From contig CAMENQ010000082.1 of assembly GCA_945928585.1 (NCBI GenBank), positions 1 through 8,942 on the forward strand: 8,942 nt of DNA, in the 5' to 3' direction. This document shows positions 7,191 to 8,942 of this stretch, piece after piece. Position 1 is the first letter of the stretch; each line of letters begins with the position of its first letter. The notes below the pieces were generated by a model. The model did not search any database. It worked only from the letters and a program-made list of their open reading frames with translations, and had not been told where the DNA came from. The stretch comes from an uncultured Roseburia sp. GTDB taxonomy: Bacteria; Bacillota; Clostridia; Lachnospirales; Lachnospiraceae. Both the position numbers and the translations under genes were made by a program.

Positions 7191-7196
7191 CCCTCC
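7191..7196 (-). promoter_or_regulatory. Ribosome binding site of znuA
   Basis: GGAGGG on the minus strand is spaced eight bases from ATG 7182. It decides the start: the alternative in-frame GTG at 7191 overlaps this site and cannot be served by it. The AT-only palindrome AATATTTAAATATT (7202-7215) lies just upstream and may keep the site open or fold weakly. Confidence 0.7.
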
Positions 7197-7250
7197 ACTT
7201 TAATATTTAAATATTTTTATAACAGCATTTTATCTCATCTATTACATTCT

Positions 7251-7274
7251 AATTTCGAACTGCAGTTTCAAATT
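7251..7274. promoter_or_regulatory. Second operator-like palindrome in the znuA leader
   Basis: A 24-bp imperfect dyad has a perfect 10-bp centre AACTGCAGTT and matching outer arms AATTT/AAATT, with mismatches only between them. On the minus strand it contains TGAAACT followed by GC and AGTT, echoing the TGAAACT/AGTTTCA halves of the adjoining 41-bp repeat but with a two-base centre. It may be a weaker second binding site for the same regulator. Confidence 0.4.
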
Positions 7275-7313
7275 CAGCCCAAATATGAAACTAAGTTTCA
7301 TATTTAGGCTGAA
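7273..7313. promoter_or_regulatory. 41-bp near-perfect palindrome at the znu start site, candidate Zur/Fur-family operator
   Basis: Two 20-base arms flank a single central base (7293) with only one mismatch (7280/7306), which becomes a G-U wobble in the minus-strand RNA. The core 7286-7300 reads TGAAACTAAGTTTCA, a 7-1-7 dyad, the geometry of Fur, Zur and PerR boxes, though not their usual sequence. It begins three bases after the -10 box and so covers the predicted transcription start, an ideal place for a repressor. No U-tract follows it, so it is not an intrinsic terminator. If transcribed, it would also form a long 5' hairpin on the mRNA. Confidence 0.6.
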
Positions 7314-7315
7314 CT

Positions 7316-7343
7316 ATAATACCATACATTATTTAATTGTCAA
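7316..7343 (-). promoter_or_regulatory. Promoter of the znuACB operon
   Basis: The minus strand has a perfect -35 TTGACA (7343-7338), a 16-base spacer, and -10 TATTAT (7321-7316) with a TGG extension directly before it. The -35 box overlaps the TGA stop (7342-7340) of the EAL gene. The predicted start near 7309 falls inside the 41-bp palindrome, and the leader to znuA is about 127 nt. Such a strong promoter under a metal-uptake operon fits control by repression. Confidence 0.8.
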
Positions 7344-8942
7344 GCATTTTTTCCTTTCACTACCTGAACAAAATCTGATACAGGTACAGGCTTTGAATAA
7401 TAATAGCCCTGTATATACTCACAATCAAGCTCATTTCCAAAGAAATTTGCCAGTTCCTTAGTTTCCACTCCCTCGATAACTGTTTTCATATTCATATCCT
7501 TAATCATCTTTATGCTGTTTCTCAGAACTATCTCAAGCTTTGGATTATCTTCAAGTTTTGTAAAGGATTTGTCAATCTTTACTATTTTAAGAGGGAGTGA
7601 TGCTATTCTGAACATATTTGAATAGCCTGTTCCAAAATCATCTAATGAAAATTTAATTCCTGCTTCCGAAAGCTTTTTTATGTTTGCCCCCATAACATCC
7701 TTTGCATAAGCTACCGCTGTTTCTGTTATCTCTAAATTTATTCTGTCATGTGACACTCCATACTTATCCATTAAACCGATAATATCATCTGCCAGTCCCG
7801 GATACATACATTGGGCAACCGAAAGATTTACCTCTATGTAGTCAAGCCCAAGACTTGAAAAATCATCATTAGAGATAAATTTACATACTGTTTCTATGAC
7901 AAAATTACCAATCTGATGAATATTCCCATTTTTTTCAGCTGCCGGAATAAAAATTTCAGGTGAAATAAATCCGTACTCCTTATCTTTAAGTCTTAAAAGT
8001 GCCTCTGCAGAATTGTATTTTTCATTTTTAACATCATAAATAGGCTGGTAATATACTTCAAAACTGTTATTTTTTAAGGCTCTTTCCAAAATAACATCTA
8101 TATTTTTCATAATGTCATATTTGCTATCCTTAAGTACCTCCGCCGCATACATTACCTGACCTGTGTACGGTCTTTTTGCAACGCTGTTTTCAAAAGCAAT
8201 CATAGAATCAAAATCATCTATATCCTCCGGACACCTTACAAGGCACACATTTGTGTGAGGCACAATTCCCACCTTTTTAAGTGTAATATTTTTCTTTGAG
8301 GCTTTGCTTATAGCTTCAGCCGCCTCCTCTGCCTTATCAAAATGCTCCTTGTCTAATATCACTCTGTAGGAGCCTCTGCCCAAATAATACATTTCTGCTC
8401 CAAGCTTAAGTCTTTTATCCAGGGATACGAAACCAGCTGCAATAAGATACGTGGCTTTTACTGCATTGTCATAACCAAGCACCTCTTCTATAGCACCATA
8501 TTTTTCTATATCACATACAATGATTCTCATAGGTTTTTTGTTGATAAACGCTCTTTTCAAATCATTCATATATGCTGAATATTTACCAAGTTCAGTCACT
8601 TCATCTATTCTCCGGTCAGGTCTGTGGACAATAAGTACAATAAACAAAAGCCCAAGTGCATTAAAAAACATTTCTATAAGCATATCAGGCTTTAAGTATT
8701 GTATTATCACAGCTATAAGTAACAGAGGAAATACGCCTAAAAGTGGTATCATATTTCGTTTTTCGATTATCTTCCTGTATGAAATTATATATCCTAAAGC
8801 ATATATTGTATAAATGGCAGCAGATATATACAATAAAACAAAACCGTCTCCTCTTATATAGTTATAACTGCTTCCGTTTTTCTCCATAGTAAATATAAAG
8901 CCTGTCCACGGACTGGACAAGGTTGCAATGCACACTACACAA
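7340..8942 (-). CDS. Membrane-bound degenerate GGDEF / EAL protein, probable c-di-GMP phosphodiesterase, 5' end cut by window
   Basis: The frame is open to the right edge, so the start is probably outside; residues are counted from codon 8935. Three hydrophobic segments (about 32-52, 63-80, 87-104), with PWTGFIFTMEKNG before them, look like the end of a multi-pass sensor module. A GGDEF-like domain (about 115-260) is degenerate: the signature is GRGSY (186-190), so cyclase activity is unlikely. The EAL domain (about 280-525) keeps the expected catalytic residues: E311 of EALLR, N370 of EVNLS, E402 of LEITE, D432-D433 of DDFGTGYSN, K453 of KIDKSF, E488 of VIEGVE and Q509 of IQGYYYSKP. It should hydrolyse c-di-GMP to pGpG at the membrane, perhaps tuned by the GGDEF-like domain binding a nucleotide. 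No terminator follows its stop; the znu promoter starts inside it. Confidence 0.92.
   Translation of the reverse strand, partial: CVVCIATLSSPWTGFIFTMEKNGSSYNYIRGDGFVLLYISAAIYTIYALGYIISYRKIIEKRNMIPLLGVFPLLLIAVIIQYLKPDMLIEMFFNALGLLFIVLIVHRPDRRIDEVTELGKYSAYMNDLKRAFINKKPMRIIVCDIEKYGAIEEVLGYDNAVKATYLIAAGFVSLDKRLKLGAEMYYLGRGSYRVILDKEHFDKAEEAAEAISKASKKNITLKKVGIVPHTNVCLVRCPEDIDDFDSMIAFENSVAKRPYTGQVMYAAEVLKDSKYDIMKNIDVILERALKNNSFEVYYQPIYDVKNEKYNSAEALLRLKDKEYGFISPEIFIPAAEKNGNIHQIGNFVIETVCKFISNDDFSSLGLDYIEVNLSVAQCMYPGLADDIIGLMDKYGVSHDRINLEITETAVAYAKDVMGANIKKLSEAGIKFSLDDFGTGYSNMFRIASLPLKIVKIDKSFTKLEDNPKLEIVLRNSIKMIKDMNMKTVIEGVETKELANFFGNELDCEYIQGYYYSKPVPVSDFVQVVKGKNA

Noticed and set aside
7182..7191. 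GTG 7191 as the znuA start
   Set aside because: It overlaps the GGAGGG ribosome binding site. ATG 7182 has correct spacing and gives a normal signal peptide.

Overview
This window is a compact, almost entirely minus-strand stretch of a low-GC Gram-positive (Firmicutes) chromosome, most like Lachnospiraceae or related Clostridia. The reasons are strong AGGAGG-type ribosome binding sites, AT-rich spacers, TGn-extended -10 promoters, lipobox lipoproteins in place of periplasmic proteins, and a metal-binding lipoprotein of the type common in gut Clostridia. Genus cannot be named from the sequence alone. No rRNA, tRNA, CRISPR array, phage gene or insertion sequence was seen.

Layout in minus-strand transcription order (right to left). 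(1) 8942-7340: a membrane-anchored degenerate-GGDEF/EAL protein, probably a cyclic-di-GMP phosphodiesterase, cut by the right edge. (2) 7343-4535: a zinc-type ABC uptake operon, znuA (lipoprotein), znuC (ATPase), znuB (permease). Its promoter begins inside the stop codon of the EAL gene, and a 41-bp near-perfect inverted repeat sits on the predicted transcription start. The core of that repeat has the 7-1-7 geometry of Fur/Zur operators. A 128-bp spacer of unclear nature separates znuA from znuC. (3) 4442-461: a promoter followed by glgB (glycogen branching enzyme) and, 19 bp later, an MscS-type mechanosensitive channel. This GlgB carries an extra C-terminal tail of about 240 residues, built largely of twelve 12-residue Lys/Glu/Pro repeats and ending in a very basic stretch. 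(4) 374-1: a candidate promoter, a structured leader with a strong intrinsic terminator, and the start of a small lipoprotein gene cut by the left edge. The terminator lies between the only visible promoter and the gene, so attenuation is possible.

Functionally the window combines metal import, glycogen synthesis with osmotic safety, and second-messenger turnover. The genes look like housekeeping or accessory chromosome rather than a defence or mobile island. The points most worth a second look are the GlgB repeat tail, the operator at the znu start site, the leader terminator before the left-hand lipoprotein, and the unexplained znuA-znuC spacer.
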